Below, piece by piece: positions 1-7,075 of a stretch of 8,597 nucleotides of DNA (positions within the stretch are counted from its first letter, which is position 1; each line of letters begins with the position of its first letter). The notes beneath the pieces are model-generated. The model saw only the letters and a program-made list of their open reading frames with translations. It ran no database searches and was not told the origin of the DNA. The position numbers and the translations under genes are program-made. The DNA lies in assembly GCA_003520425.1 (NCBI GenBank), contig DOUU01000051.1, positions 32,898 through 41,494 on the forward strand, written 5' to 3'. This DNA is from Deltaproteobacteria bacterium (lineage in GTDB: Bacteria; Myxococcota_A; UBA9160).

Positions 1-62
1 CCTATGGCCTGGCTCCCGAGGCCCGGGACTCCGCCCCGAATCCAGCGCCCCCTGCTCGTGCG

Positions 63-68
63 TACAAT
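63..68 (+). promoter_or_regulatory. Candidate -10 element (TACAAT) for the diiron gene
   Basis: TACAAT matches five of six bases of the TATAAT consensus. Only six bases separate it from the ATG at 75, so a start site about seven bases downstream would fall at or next to the A of the start codon. No Shine-Dalgarno is present between them. I see no good -35 hexamer in the expected place, so this is a suggestion based on position and match. Confidence 0.35.
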
Positions 69-74
69 CGGTGC

Positions 75-992
75 ATGGAACAGTTCGATCTCGAATCCTA
101 CACGGCCCGCTCGCGCGCCCTCGACCTCTCGGGCATCGATTTCAGTCGCGTGCCGGAATACCCGCTGGCTCCCGAAGCGGTTCGATCGCTCCACTACATG
201 CAGGACATCGAGAGTCACACGATTGTCTACCTGCGCCAGCTACTCGCAACGCGCGTGATTGATGATCCCGAAGTCGCGACCTTCCTTTCATGCTGGGTCT
301 ACGAGGAAAGCTTCCACGGCCGTGCCCTGGACCGCTTCCTCGCCGCTGCCGGCCATCGCCTCTCACGCCCGAAGCCACGCTCCAAAGCGGGAGTTGGCAT
401 CTGGCTCGAGGAGCGCGCAGCCGCTCTGCTTTCACGCGCATGGAGCGACTTTGCCGCGGTCCACATGACGTGGGGCGCGGTCAATGAGCTCACAACCCTT
501 GCCGGTTACCGGCGCCTTGCCGCGCTTGCAAACCATCCCGTGCTCTCCGAGCTGCTTGCGCGAATCGTGCGTGACGAAAGCCGCCATTTCTCCTTCTATT
601 TCAAACAGGCCGAGCGCCGGCTCGGCGTTCCCGCGGCGGCCCGGGTCACACGTTTTTTGGTCGAGCACTTCTGGGCACCGGTCGGGAGCGGCGTCCAGCC
701 TCGCCATGAGACTCTTTTCCTCGCCGGCTACCTCTTCTCGGGTCCGGAAGGACGCGCCGCAGTGCAAAAGATCGATGACACGATCCGGCGCCTGCCAGGG
801 TTTCAGGAAGTAGCGCTCCTTGGCGCGTGGCTCGAGCGTGAGCTCCCCTTCGACGGAGCGCGTCGCAGAACCGAAGGCTGCCCGGGCGCCCTTCCCTCCG
901 AGGGCTCCTCATTGGGACGCGGATCCGCCGAAGAGGTGCGCGGCGCCCCGTCGGCCGCGTCGGCCGGCCCGTCCGCAGGAATCTTCCGCTAG
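75..992 (+). CDS. Ferritin-like diiron protein, acyl-ACP desaturase-related
   Basis: The 305-residue protein carries the four-helix diiron ligand pattern of the acyl-ACP desaturase branch of the ferritin-like superfamily. Glu46 (DIESH) lies in helix 1. Glu78 and His81 form an ExxH (YEESFHGR), like the EENRHG of desaturases. Glu138 (NELTTLAGY) is in helix 3, and Glu168 and His171 form the second ExxH (DESRHFSFY). Ligand spacing of 32, 60 and 30 residues is close to that of plant desaturases. Family members use two irons and O2 for desaturation or hydroxylation, often of carrier-bound acyl chains, with ferredoxin as electron donor. No ferredoxin gene is visible nearby, so the substrate is unknown. 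There is no signal peptide, so it is probably cytosolic. From about residue 262 the sequence is a Gly/Ala/Ser/Pro/Arg-rich tail, likely disordered. The ATG has no Shine-Dalgarno; a TACAAT hexamer ends six bases upstream, which suggests a leaderless message. Family assignment is firm, the reaction is not. Confidence 0.85.
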   Translation: MEQFDLESYTARSRALDLSGIDFSRVPEYPLAPEAVRSLHYMQDIESHTIVYLRQLLATRVIDDPEVATFLSCWVYEESFHGRALDRFLAAAGHRLSRPKPRSKAGVGIWLEERAAALLSRAWSDFAAVHMTWGAVNELTTLAGYRRLAALANHPVLSELLARIVRDESRHFSFYFKQAERRLGVPAAARVTRFLVEHFWAPVGSGVQPRHETLFLAGYLFSGPEGRAAVQKIDDTIRRLPGFQEVALLGAWLERELPFDGARRRTEGCPGALPSEGSSLGRGSAEEVRGAPSAASAGPSAGIFR

Positions 993-1205
993 CGTCCTGG
1001 GCTCGCCGGAATTTAGATGCAAGCCACGCACGGGTCCACCGCGGCGGTCCTGACGCAGACCCCGGTCGGATCTCAGCCTCGGGCTCCATGCGCACGAACA
1101 CCGCGACGAGGCGCTTTTTGCTGGCCGTTCGCACACCGCGCCTTTCCCGATGACACTCGGCGCAGTCGTCCCGGGGCCCCTTCGGTCGAGCCACGACCTG
1201 CGAGC
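993..1205. other. Convergent intergenic region, no gene seen
   Basis: This 213-base gap lies between the tail-to-tail stops of the diiron gene (TAG) and the permease gene (TAA). I found no convincing stem-loop followed by a T-run on either strand. The strongest self-complementary stretch is the GC-rich CCACCGCGGCGG near 1036-1047, with one mismatched pair. Reading frames stay open here on the minus strand, but they are continuations of antisense frames and show no recognisable protein. Confidence 0.5.
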
Positions 1206-2546
1206 TTAGGTTTCGAGCCACGCAAAGAACGCGTAAAATGGAACGCCGGTTGCCGCGACTGTGAGCGCAGTCACGCACTCCCGTGTGCTTCCCTCGATCA
1301 TCGCGAGTGCAATCGCAGCGTTTGCGACGAGATAGAGCGCGGGCACCCAGGGATAACCCCAGGCACGGTAGGGCCGGGAAAGGCCCGGCTTTCTTCTGCG
1401 AAGCGTATAGAGCGCCAGCGTGTCGGCCATGGTTGCGACCACGATCGCGAAGGTCGTGAAGTCCAGAACGTTCGGAAAGCTGCGCAGCACGAGGAGAACC
1501 GCCACCGCAGCAACGGCCTGTACGGCAATTGCAACGTAGGGGGTCGCGTGTGCATCGTGCACTCGCTCCACCCCGCCAAAGAAGCGTCCATCGATTGCCA
1601 TGGCGTAGGCGATGCGCGGACCCACGAGGATCGTGGCATTCAGGGTGCCGAGGATCGACCCCAGCACGAAGAGGGCGACGAGGGTCCCGCCGAGCGTGCC
1701 AAACAGGTGGCGCGCTGCGGCTTCCCCGACATTGGCCACTCCCCGCTGCGCATCCACCGGGAGCGCATAAAGGTAGACGAGATTCACAAGCAGATAGACC
1801 ACGGTACACAGGACGAGGGCGAGAAAGAGCGACCGCGGGATGTTGCGCGCGGGGTCGTGAATTTCACTTGCCACGTAGACGGCGGAGTTCCAGCCCAAGT
1901 AGCTGAACAGAACCGGTGAGAGTGCGCGCCCGAAGTGGGAGATCGGCACCGCCTTCGCACCCTCCACGAGGGGCGAGAAATTCGCGATCGTCCCGTGGCC
2001 CGTGAGGGGCCCAAAGAACACGAACGCGAGAAGCGCCACGACCTTGAGGCCCGTCGTCAGGTTGTTGAAACGCGCCCCGGCGCGGACGCCAAGGTAGTTC
2101 ACCACCGACGAGGCGACAGTGACGGCCAAGGCGACCGCAAGCTCGCCGCCGCTCCCCAGCGGAAGGAAATGGCCGAGGGCCGCCGCGAATCCCGCCGCGA
2201 GGGTGGCGATCGTGCCGACGTAGATCACGAAGAACGTGAGCCACCCGACCAAGAAGCCAGCGATCGGATGGTAGGCCTCGCGCAGGTAGACGTAGTCTCC
2301 GCCCGCGTGGGGGTACATCGCGCCGAGCTCGGCGTTGGCGAGGGCGCCGGCGAGGGACAAGAGCCCCCCAGCGATCCAGACGCCGAGGACGAGGCCGGGG
2401 TGCGGAAGCTTGTCGGCGATGGCGCCCGGCGTCAGGAAGATGCCCGAGCCGATCACGGATGCGACGCAAATCAGAGTCGAATCCGTGAGCGAAAGCTCCC
2501 GCCGCAGCCGATCGCGAGGATGGCGGTCCGGCTCCGATGCGGACAA
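1206..2546 (-). CDS. APC-superfamily amino-acid permease
   Basis: A 446-residue integral inner-membrane transporter with about 12 hydrophobic segments, the usual size for the APC (amino acid-polyamine-organocation) family. The N-terminal GSGIFLTPG (33-41) is the unwound TM1 substrate-binding motif. NAELGAMYPHAGGDYVYLRE (71-90) is the TM2-TM3 signature, FSYLGWN (214-220) lies in TM6 as in LAT-like members, and RPYRAWGYPWVP (391-402) is the usual late loop. These features point to the LAT/YhdG-type branch, but the amino acid carried cannot be read off. The start is a TTG nine bases after the hppA stop, preceded by GGAAGGGAC, a good ribosome binding site; no ATG precedes TM1. The short spacing means co-transcription with hppA. 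Family members run as antiporters or proton-coupled symporters, and the proton-pump neighbour makes proton coupling an attractive but unproven idea. Confidence 0.93.
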   Translation of the reverse strand: MSASEPDRHPRDRLRRELSLTDSTLICVASVIGSGIFLTPGAIADKLPHPGLVLGVWIAGGLLSLAGALANAELGAMYPHAGGDYVYLREAYHPIAGFLVGWLTFFVIYVGTIATLAAGFAAALGHFLPLGSGGELAVALAVTVASSVVNYLGVRAGARFNNLTTGLKVVALLAFVFFGPLTGHGTIANFSPLVEGAKAVPISHFGRALSPVLFSYLGWNSAVYVASEIHDPARNIPRSLFLALVLCTVVYLLVNLVYLYALPVDAQRGVANVGEAAARHLFGTLGGTLVALFVLGSILGTLNATILVGPRIAYAMAIDGRFFGGVERVHDAHATPYVAIAVQAVAAVAVLLVLRSFPNVLDFTTFAIVVATMADTLALYTLRRRKPGLSRPYRAWGYPWVPALYLVANAAIALAMIEGSTRECVTALTVAATGVPFYAFFAWLET

Positions 2547-2555
2547 GTCCCTTCC

Positions 2556-4604
2556 CTAATGCGAGAGGAAGGGAATGATGAGCAGAGCGACGATGTTGAC
2601 CAGCTTGAGCATCGGGTTGATGGCCGGACCCGCGGTGTCTTTGTAGGGGTCTCCGACGGTGTCACCCGTCACCGCGGCCTTGTGGGCCTCACTTCCCTTG
2701 CCCCCATGTGCCCCGCTCTCGATGTATTTCTTGGCGTTGTCCCACGCCGCGCCGCCGGTCGTCATGGAGATTGCGACGCAGACGCCCGACACAATCGAGC
2801 CGATGAGGAGCCCGCCAAGAGCCTGCGCCCCGAGGGCGAGACCCACGGCGACGGGAATCAGCGCGGGAATGAGCGCCGGAGCCACCATTTGCTTTAGCGC
2901 TGCTGCGGTCACCAGGTCGACGCAGGTGCGGTAGTCAGGGGCGGCCTTGCCTTCCATCAGGCCCTTGATTTCGCGGAACTGCCGACGCACCTCCCGGACC
3001 ACTTGGCCACCGGCCACGCCCACGGCATTCATCGCGAGTGAGGCGAAGATGAACGGAATGACCGCGCCGAGGAAGAGCCCCGCCAGGACATAGGGATTGC
3101 TGATACTGAAGCTGAGATTCTGAACGCTGCTGCCACCGAGTCTCTTTAGGTCCTCGATGAACGTCGCAAACAGCACGACGGCGGCGAGGCCCGCCGATGC
3201 GATCGCATAGCCCTTGGTCACGGCTTTGGTCGTGTTCCCCACGGCGTCGAGCGGATCGGTGACCGACCGGACCTCCTTGCCCATCTCCGCCATCTCCGCG
3301 ATCCCGCCCGCGTTGTCCGTGATCGGCCCATAGGCGTCGATCGCGACCACGATTCCGGCCAGGGAAAGCATGCTCATCGCGGCGACGGCCACCCCGAAGA
3401 GCCCGGCGAGCGCCTGGCACACCAGCATGGCACCGACGATCACAAAGACCGGAAGAACCGTGGACTGCATCCCCACTGCAAGACCGCTGATGATGTTGGT
3501 TGCATGGCCCCCCACGGAGTCATTGGCGATCTTGATGACCGGCCTTGCGTGGCTGCCCGTGTAGATGTCTGTGATCCACATCATGGCGCCCGTTACGACC
3601 CCCCCGATCGCCGCGCATAGGACCAAGCTTGCGGCGCCGAACTTCGCGTCGGGCGGGACTGTGATCCACGCGCCCGTTGCGACGGCCAGAAGGACCAGGG
3701 AGAGGATCGTCGCAATTCCAAGACCCCTGTACATCGCCCCCATCACGTTCGGCGCCTTGGCGCCTTTGGCAGGACCGACCCGTACAAACGGGATGGCGAC
3801 CACGGAACCCAGGATCCCCACACCTCCGACGAGGAGTGGGTAGAGGAACATCTGGGGGCTCGCGGGGTACAGGATGTGCGCAAGAAGCATGGCGGCGGCC
3901 GAGGTCACCGCGTAGGTCTCGAACAGGTCCGCAGCCATGCCCGCGCAGTCCCCGACGTTGTCGCCCACATTGTCGGCGATGACCGCCGGGTTTCGAGGGT
4001 CGTCCTCGGGGATATTTGCCTCCACCTTGCCGACGAGGTCGGCGCCGACGTCGGCGCCTTTGGTGAAGATGCCGCCGCCAAGGCGCGCGAAAACCGAGAT
4101 GAGGGAGCCGCCGAAGGCGAGCCCGACCAGGGCATCGGGTTTGGTGATCCCGGAGGCCTCCATGGCGATCGCGAGGGCCCCCAAGGCAAGCAGTCCCAAC
4201 CCCACAACCATAAGGCCTGTGACCGCTCCGCCTTGGAACGCAAGTGCGAATGCACGCTGGAATCCGTCTTTTGCAGCCTCGGCGACCCGGACATTGGCCC
4301 GCACGGAGACGTTCATGCCGATGATTCCGGCCGATGCGCTCGCGACGGCTCCGAGAACGAATCCCGCGGCCGTCCACAGGCCCAGGGAGGGCAGGAACGC
4401 GATCAGCCCCGCAAGGGGAACACCCACGAGCGCCACGGTCCGGTACTGGCGCGAAAGGAAGGCCTGGGCGCCCGTGCGGATGGCGCCGGCGATCTCAAGG
4501 GCGCGCGGGGAGGTGGCAGGGGAGGCTAGCACCCTGCGGAACAGCCAGAAGCCGGCACCGATCGCCAGGGCGGCTGCAAGCAGGGCGAAGAGGGTGATGG
4601 ACAT
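2556..4604 (-). CDS. hppA: Membrane-bound proton-pumping pyrophosphatase, K+-independent type
   Basis: A complete 682-residue M-PPase, the usual length, which hydrolyses cytosolic PPi and pumps ions outward across the membrane. The catalytic signatures are all present. [11 protein letters not shown] (185-195) is the PPi/Mg-binding loop. It is followed by [20 protein letters not shown] (199-218), and then DLFETY (226-231). [16 protein letters not shown] (423-438) and [18 protein letters not shown] (647-664) complete the active site. The determinant motif reads [13 protein letters not shown] (456-468) with Lys460 and Thr463. Lys here, where K+-dependent enzymes have Ala, marks the K+-independent class, which is H+-transporting; ion choice is therefore inferred from family knowledge. 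The frame is open for 52 codons further upstream, but the ATG at 4604 is chosen because the protein then begins with the first membrane helix (MSITLFALL) and has GGGAG five bases upstream. It is the first gene of an operon with the permease. Confidence 0.97.
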   Translation of the reverse strand: MSITLFALLAAALAIGAGFWLFRRVLASPATSPRALEIAGAIRTGAQAFLSRQYRTVALVGVPLAGLIAFLPSLGLWTAAGFVLGAVASASAGIIGMNVSVRANVRVAEAAKDGFQRAFALAFQGGAVTGLMVVGLGLLALGALAIAMEASGITKPDALVGLAFGGSLISVFARLGGGIFTKGADVGADLVGKVEANIPEDDPRNPAVIADNVGDNVGDCAGMAADLFETYAVTSAAAMLLAHILYPASPQMFLYPLLVGGVGILGSVVAIPFVRVGPAKGAKAPNVMGAMYRGLGIATILSLVLLAVATGAWITVPPDAKFGAASLVLCAAIGGVVTGAMMWITDIYTGSHARPVIKIANDSVGGHATNIISGLAVGMQSTVLPVFVIVGAMLVCQALAGLFGVAVAAMSMLSLAGIVVAIDAYGPITDNAGGIAEMAEMGKEVRSVTDPLDAVGNTTKAVTKGYAIASAGLAAVVLFATFIEDLKRLGGSSVQNLSFSISNPYVLAGLFLGAVIPFIFASLAMNAVGVAGGQVVREVRRQFREIKGLMEGKAAPDYRTCVDLVTAAALKQMVAPALIPALIPVAVGLALGAQALGGLLIGSIVSGVCVAISMTTGGAAWDNAKKYIESGAHGGKGSEAHKAAVTGDTVGDPYKDTAGPAINPMLKLVNIVALLIIPFLSH

Positions 4605-4638
4605 GGCGTCTCCCGATTGGCGCGGGCCTGGAGGGCCT

Positions 4639-4668
4639 ATTGCAAAAGGGGAACCAAACCCGGCCCAA
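4639..4668 (-). promoter_or_regulatory. Candidate hppA promoter
   Basis: Reading the minus strand, TTGGGC (4668-4663) and TGCAAT (4644-4639) are separated by 18 bases. They match the -35 consensus at three of six and the -10 consensus at four of six positions. Transcription would start near 4632 and give a leader of about 28 bases that contains the GGGAG ribosome binding site. The match is weak and rests mainly on sensible spacing. Confidence 0.3.
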
Positions 4669-4680
4669 TCCCGGTTTTGG
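4654..4680. repeat. Inverted repeat upstream of hppA, possible operator
   Basis: CCAAACCCGG (4654-4663) and CCGGTTTTGG (4671-4680) form 10-base arms with nine complementary pairs and a 7-base spacer. The element lies 50 bases upstream of the hppA start. It would straddle the proposed -35 box, a typical place for a dimeric repressor or activator site. No T-run follows it in either direction, so it does not look like a terminator. No regulator gene is visible in the window. Confidence 0.4.
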
Positions 4681-4806
4681 ACCCGCTCGATCGCTCCCGT
4701 GGAAGGGGGAAAAAGCGAGGATCTCGGCCCCGCGAGGCACCCCCAGGCGGCGGCACACACTAGTCGGCCAGAGGCGGATCGTCCAGTCCCGATTGGGGTT
4801 TCGGGC

Positions 4807-4812
4807 TAAAGT
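4807..4812 (+). promoter_or_regulatory. Candidate -10 element (TAAAGT) for the DUF2007 gene
   Basis: TAAAGT matches the TATAAT consensus at four of six positions and ends nine bases before the ATG at 4822. The region between has only a weak GGGG as a possible ribosome binding site. Transcription starting seven to nine bases downstream would give a leaderless or nearly leaderless message, as at the diiron gene. No convincing -35 hexamer was found. Confidence 0.25.
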
Positions 4813-4821
4813 GGGGTCCGC

Positions 4822-5325
4822 ATGAAGCGCCCCCCTGCCCCCCCCACGGCTGCCGGCAGCGACCTTGGCCCCTTGGTCGAGATCGCCTCCTTCCCCTACC
4901 CCCTCGAGGCGCATCTGGCCGCTGCACGTTTGCGGACCGAGGGTGTGCGGGTTTCCCTCTCCGGCGAGCACGCGGCGGGTCTCCTCTCTGGGGTCGACTC
5001 TGTCAGGCTTTGGGTTCGCGAGACCGATCGAGCGCGCGCCGTCGAGGCCCTCGCTTCCCTCGTCCCGAAATCCCGCGCCCCCCGCCGCTCGGCTTCCTTT
5101 GTGACGGGCGACCTCGAGGCGCCGCGCTGCCCACGCTGCGGAGGCCTGGCGCCTGAGGCGGAACGCTTCCGCGGTCCGCTCTCGTTCCTCGGGCTGCTGC
5201 TGCGGGGCGCTTTGCAGCCGCGACTGCGCTGCAGGCTTTGCAAAGCGAGATGGAAGCCCGCGCTAGCCGGTCCGATCCCGTCGAGCCCATCTCCTTCCTC
5301 TTCCGAGGGCCCGCCAGGGGACTAA
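4822..5325 (+). CDS. DUF2007-type protein with C-terminal zinc ribbon
   Basis: A 167-residue soluble protein. Residues 18-80 resemble the DUF2007 (GlnB-like 'signal transducing') fold: a strand LVEIASFPYPLEAHLAAARL, where the EAHLAAARLRTEG helix is the family hallmark, then a strand with SLSGEH, then VRLWVRETDRARAVEALASL. Members are small alpha/beta domains, often fused to zinc ribbons, with no established biochemical role. Residues 103-140 contain CPRCGG (Cys103, Cys106) and CRLC (Cys137, Cys140), a four-cysteine zinc-ribbon arrangement with a hydrophobic stretch GPLSFLGLLLRG between the pairs. The N-terminus is Pro-rich and the last 17 residues are Ser/Pro-rich, probably disordered. It is a single-gene unit divergent from hppA, and its TAA overlaps the stop of the convergent lipoprotein gene. 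A regulatory or metal-binding role is only inferred. Confidence 0.8.
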   Translation: MKRPPAPPTAAGSDLGPLVEIASFPYPLEAHLAAARLRTEGVRVSLSGEHAAGLLSGVDSVRLWVRETDRARAVEALASLVPKSRAPRRSASFVTGDLEAPRCPRCGGLAPEAERFRGPLSFLGLLLRGALQPRLRCRLCKARWKPALAGPIPSSPSPSSSEGPPGD

Positions 5326-5588
5326 TTCATCTGCGGTGTCCGCGGGTGCACGTACTTGCACGGCACCCACTTCGTCTCGACGATAAGGGCCGTGTTGCGT
5401 GCGGCAATTTTACACTGGGTCTGATCTGCTGAAACCTCCGTCATCACACCCTCTCCGCTCCACCAGTCGCCCGTCCTGTGATCGACATAGACGAGCGTGC
5501 CGTGGCTCGGGAGGGTGAGGCAGCCGCCCACCCCGCAGGAACAGGCCGCGAGGAGAGCGAGAAGGACGTACCTTGCGCAGCCGCGCAC
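5322..5588 (-). CDS. Small putative lipoprotein, function unknown
   Basis: An 88-residue protein that I do not recognise. The N-terminus is a signal sequence: MRGCAR, then a hydrophobic run YVLLALLAA, with two possible lipoboxes, LAAC (Cys16) and VGGC (Cys23). Either would give a lipid-anchored envelope protein of about 65-73 residues. The mature part has an Asp/Trp/Gly-rich stretch (YVDHRTGDWWSGEG, 34-47) and a cysteine pair, Cys59 and Cys77, which could form a disulfide in the periplasm, ending in YVHPR. The GTG start lies two bases after the stop of the flavoprotein gene, so translation is probably coupled; I see no strong ribosome binding site. The last four bases overlap the stop of the DUF2007 gene on the other strand. 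The signal sequence and tight operon spacing are the main reasons to believe it is real. Confidence 0.65.
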   Translation of the reverse strand: MRGCARYVLLALLAACSCGVGGCLTLPSHGTLVYVDHRTGDWWSGEGVMTEVSADQTQCKIAARNTALIVETKWVPCKYVHPRTPQMN

Positions 5589-5590
5589 GA

Positions 5591-7075
5591 CTACGCCGCC
5601 TGCTCGAGGACGCGCACCATTTCCGCGCGTTCGGGGCCGAGCGGTTCTGCGGGCGCACGCCGGTCTCGCTCCCGCCAGGCCGCGAGAACCCGGCGCATGA
5701 CGTCGCCATTCGTGAGCAGTGAATCCGGCCTCTCGAGGAGATTGAAGTTGCGCAAAAAGGCACGCATCACCACCGCATCCGTACGGAGCGCGGGCAGAAG
5801 ACCGTCCCGCAGAACCGAGCGCATGAACCTTGCCGGGTCCACCGCTTCCCCACCCGACGTCGTGTTCATGGCAAAGGGGTCCTCCCCTCGTCGCTGCTGG
5901 GCGGCAACCTCACAAGCATCACGGTCTTGCGTGACCGCGGAGCGATACCAGGGCTCGATCTCACGCCGCGTGCCCCGCTCAAGCTCAAGCGCCAGCCCTT
6001 CGGAGTCGTCGCCGTGCTCGCGAAACGCATCCGCAAGCAAGTACGCGTGCACAAAGGCAAGGGAGCAGCCCCGACCGTAGAGGGGATTGGTGTGAATCGC
6101 CGCGTCGCCGATGGCGTGGACCCCGAGAGCCAGCGGGATCCCGTCGCGCATGAACACACGTCTGCGGTTTCTAAGGCCGGCCATCCCGTAGACGCCTGTC
6201 ACAGGCTCAGATCGGTCGGGCTCGAGCCAGGTCCGAATCGCGGGGATGGCATTGGCCGCGGCCTCAAACGGACCCGGACGAAGTACGCGGCGCATCGGAG
6301 TGTCTTCCGGAGACGCCGCCAGCGTGATCGAGAAAATCCTCGAGTCCCCACTGAAGACCGCGAATTTCATGTAGCCAAGATCCGCTCCGATCGGTCCGTC
6401 GCGCGGCGGTTCCTCGGCCCGGGGGAGCAGTCGGTAAAAGCGCGAGGAATAGAAGATCCCGCAGTCCTCGGATTCCTCCTGAAGCGGCTTCGCGCCGATT
6501 TGGTCTAGCCACTTGGAAAGGGCAGATCGTCGGCCACTTGCGTCCACCACGACATCGGCTCGCAGCGTCTCGACAGGACCGCCGGACCTGCGGGCGCGCA
6601 CCCCCGTCACCCGCGGTGGCGATCCCGCGACGGCCTCAAGGCCGAGCACCTGCACACCGTCGTGCCAGACAACCCCGGGACTTTCCACCACGATCTTGTG
6701 CAGAACCCACTCGAGGGTGAGACGGCGGCACCCGAGGAGCACGAGATCCTCATCCCCGGGCTTCGCAGAGCGATCATCGATCGTGGGGGGAAGCATCTCC
6801 GTAATGCGCAGGTCATAGGCGCCGCTGCGCATGAGGGCGTCGAGCACATCGGGAGCGCGGTCGCGCAGGAGGTTCCGGAATCTTGCGAGAAACGCGTGGG
6901 AGTGTCGGACCTGGGGCGCCCCGCGGCGATCCCAGCGCTCGAAGGCCTCGAGCGCGGAATCCGGGAGCGGGGTCGAGTCCTTCTCGAGCACCGTCACCCG
7001 ATGGCCGCTCCGCGAGAGCGCGAGGGCTGTCCCGAGGCCCGCAATCCCGCCACCAATCACGATCACCTCTGCCAC
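5591..7075 (-). CDS. FAD-dependent monooxygenase/oxidoreductase (PHBH-like fold)
   Basis: A 494-residue flavoprotein of the aromatic hydroxylase/epoxidase/geranylgeranyl-reductase superfamily. The N-terminal dinucleotide fold is VIVIGGGIAGLGTAL (4-18), ending in acidic Glu31 (VLEKD), which binds the FAD ribose. DASGRRS (178-184) is the second strand-turn motif, and GDAAIHTNPLYGRG (323-336) is the 'GD' motif contacting the FAD pyrophosphate and isoalloxazine. The segment RGAPQVRHSHAFLARFR (51-67) resembles the substrate-side loop of LasC-like epoxidases and halogenase relatives. The K/WxWxIP halogenase signature is not seen, so halogenation is unlikely. The frame is open for 88 codons upstream, but GTG at 7075 is chosen: it sits directly before the Rossmann strand and has GGAGG seven bases upstream. 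It leads an operon with the small lipoprotein and is divergent from the SDR gene. Substrate unknown. Confidence 0.88.
   Translation of the reverse strand: MAEVIVIGGGIAGLGTALALSRSGHRVTVLEKDSTPLPDSALEAFERWDRRGAPQVRHSHAFLARFRNLLRDRAPDVLDALMRSGAYDLRITEMLPPTIDDRSAKPGDEDLVLLGCRRLTLEWVLHKIVVESPGVVWHDGVQVLGLEAVAGSPPRVTGVRARRSGGPVETLRADVVVDASGRRSALSKWLDQIGAKPLQEESEDCGIFYSSRFYRLLPRAEEPPRDGPIGADLGYMKFAVFSGDSRIFSITLAASPEDTPMRRVLRPGPFEAAANAIPAIRTWLEPDRSEPVTGVYGMAGLRNRRRVFMRDGIPLALGVHAIGDAAIHTNPLYGRGCSLAFVHAYLLADAFREHGDDSEGLALELERGTRREIEPWYRSAVTQDRDACEVAAQQRRGEDPFAMNTTSGGEAVDPARFMRSVLRDGLLPALRTDAVVMRAFLRNFNLLERPDSLLTNGDVMRRVLAAWRERDRRAPAEPLGPERAEMVRVLEQAA

Larger units (their letters stand above)
4605..4821. 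promoter_or_regulatory. Divergent promoter region between hppA and the DUF2007 gene
   Basis: This 217-base region must drive hppA leftward and the DUF2007-type gene rightward. It contains the inverted repeat at 4654-4680 and a 10-base direct repeat TCCCGATTGG at 4611-4620 and 4787-4796, one copy near each start codon. Just before the rightward ATG is a TAAAGT hexamer (4807-4812). The hppA frame stays open through most of it, but the residues encoded there do not resemble any pyrophosphatase N-terminus. Confidence 0.5.

Noticed and set aside
646..1809. Long minus-strand frame (387 codons) crossing the permease 3' end, the intergenic gap and the diiron gene, with a CxxCH heme-like motif (DCAECH) at 1150-1167.
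   Set aside because: Most of it is antisense or out of frame to two well-supported genes, its composition is Arg-rich as expected from GC-rich shadow frames, and one CxxCH without a cytochrome-like context is likely chance.
1935..2897. Plus-strand frame of 320 codons opposite the permease and the end of hppA.
   Set aside because: It spans two real genes antisense, has an Arg/Glu/Asp/Gly-rich composition and no recognisable motif.
4605..4760. A 52-codon N-terminal extension of hppA.
   Set aside because: The ATG at 4604 has a ribosome binding site and directly precedes the first membrane helix at the usual family length; the extension resembles no pyrophosphatase and contains the promoter-like elements.
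3937..4809. Plus-strand frame of 290 codons opposite hppA.
   Set aside because: It lies antisense to the highly conserved pyrophosphatase, is rich in Ala/Pro/Arg/Ser, and shows no domain; a shadow of GC-rich codon use.
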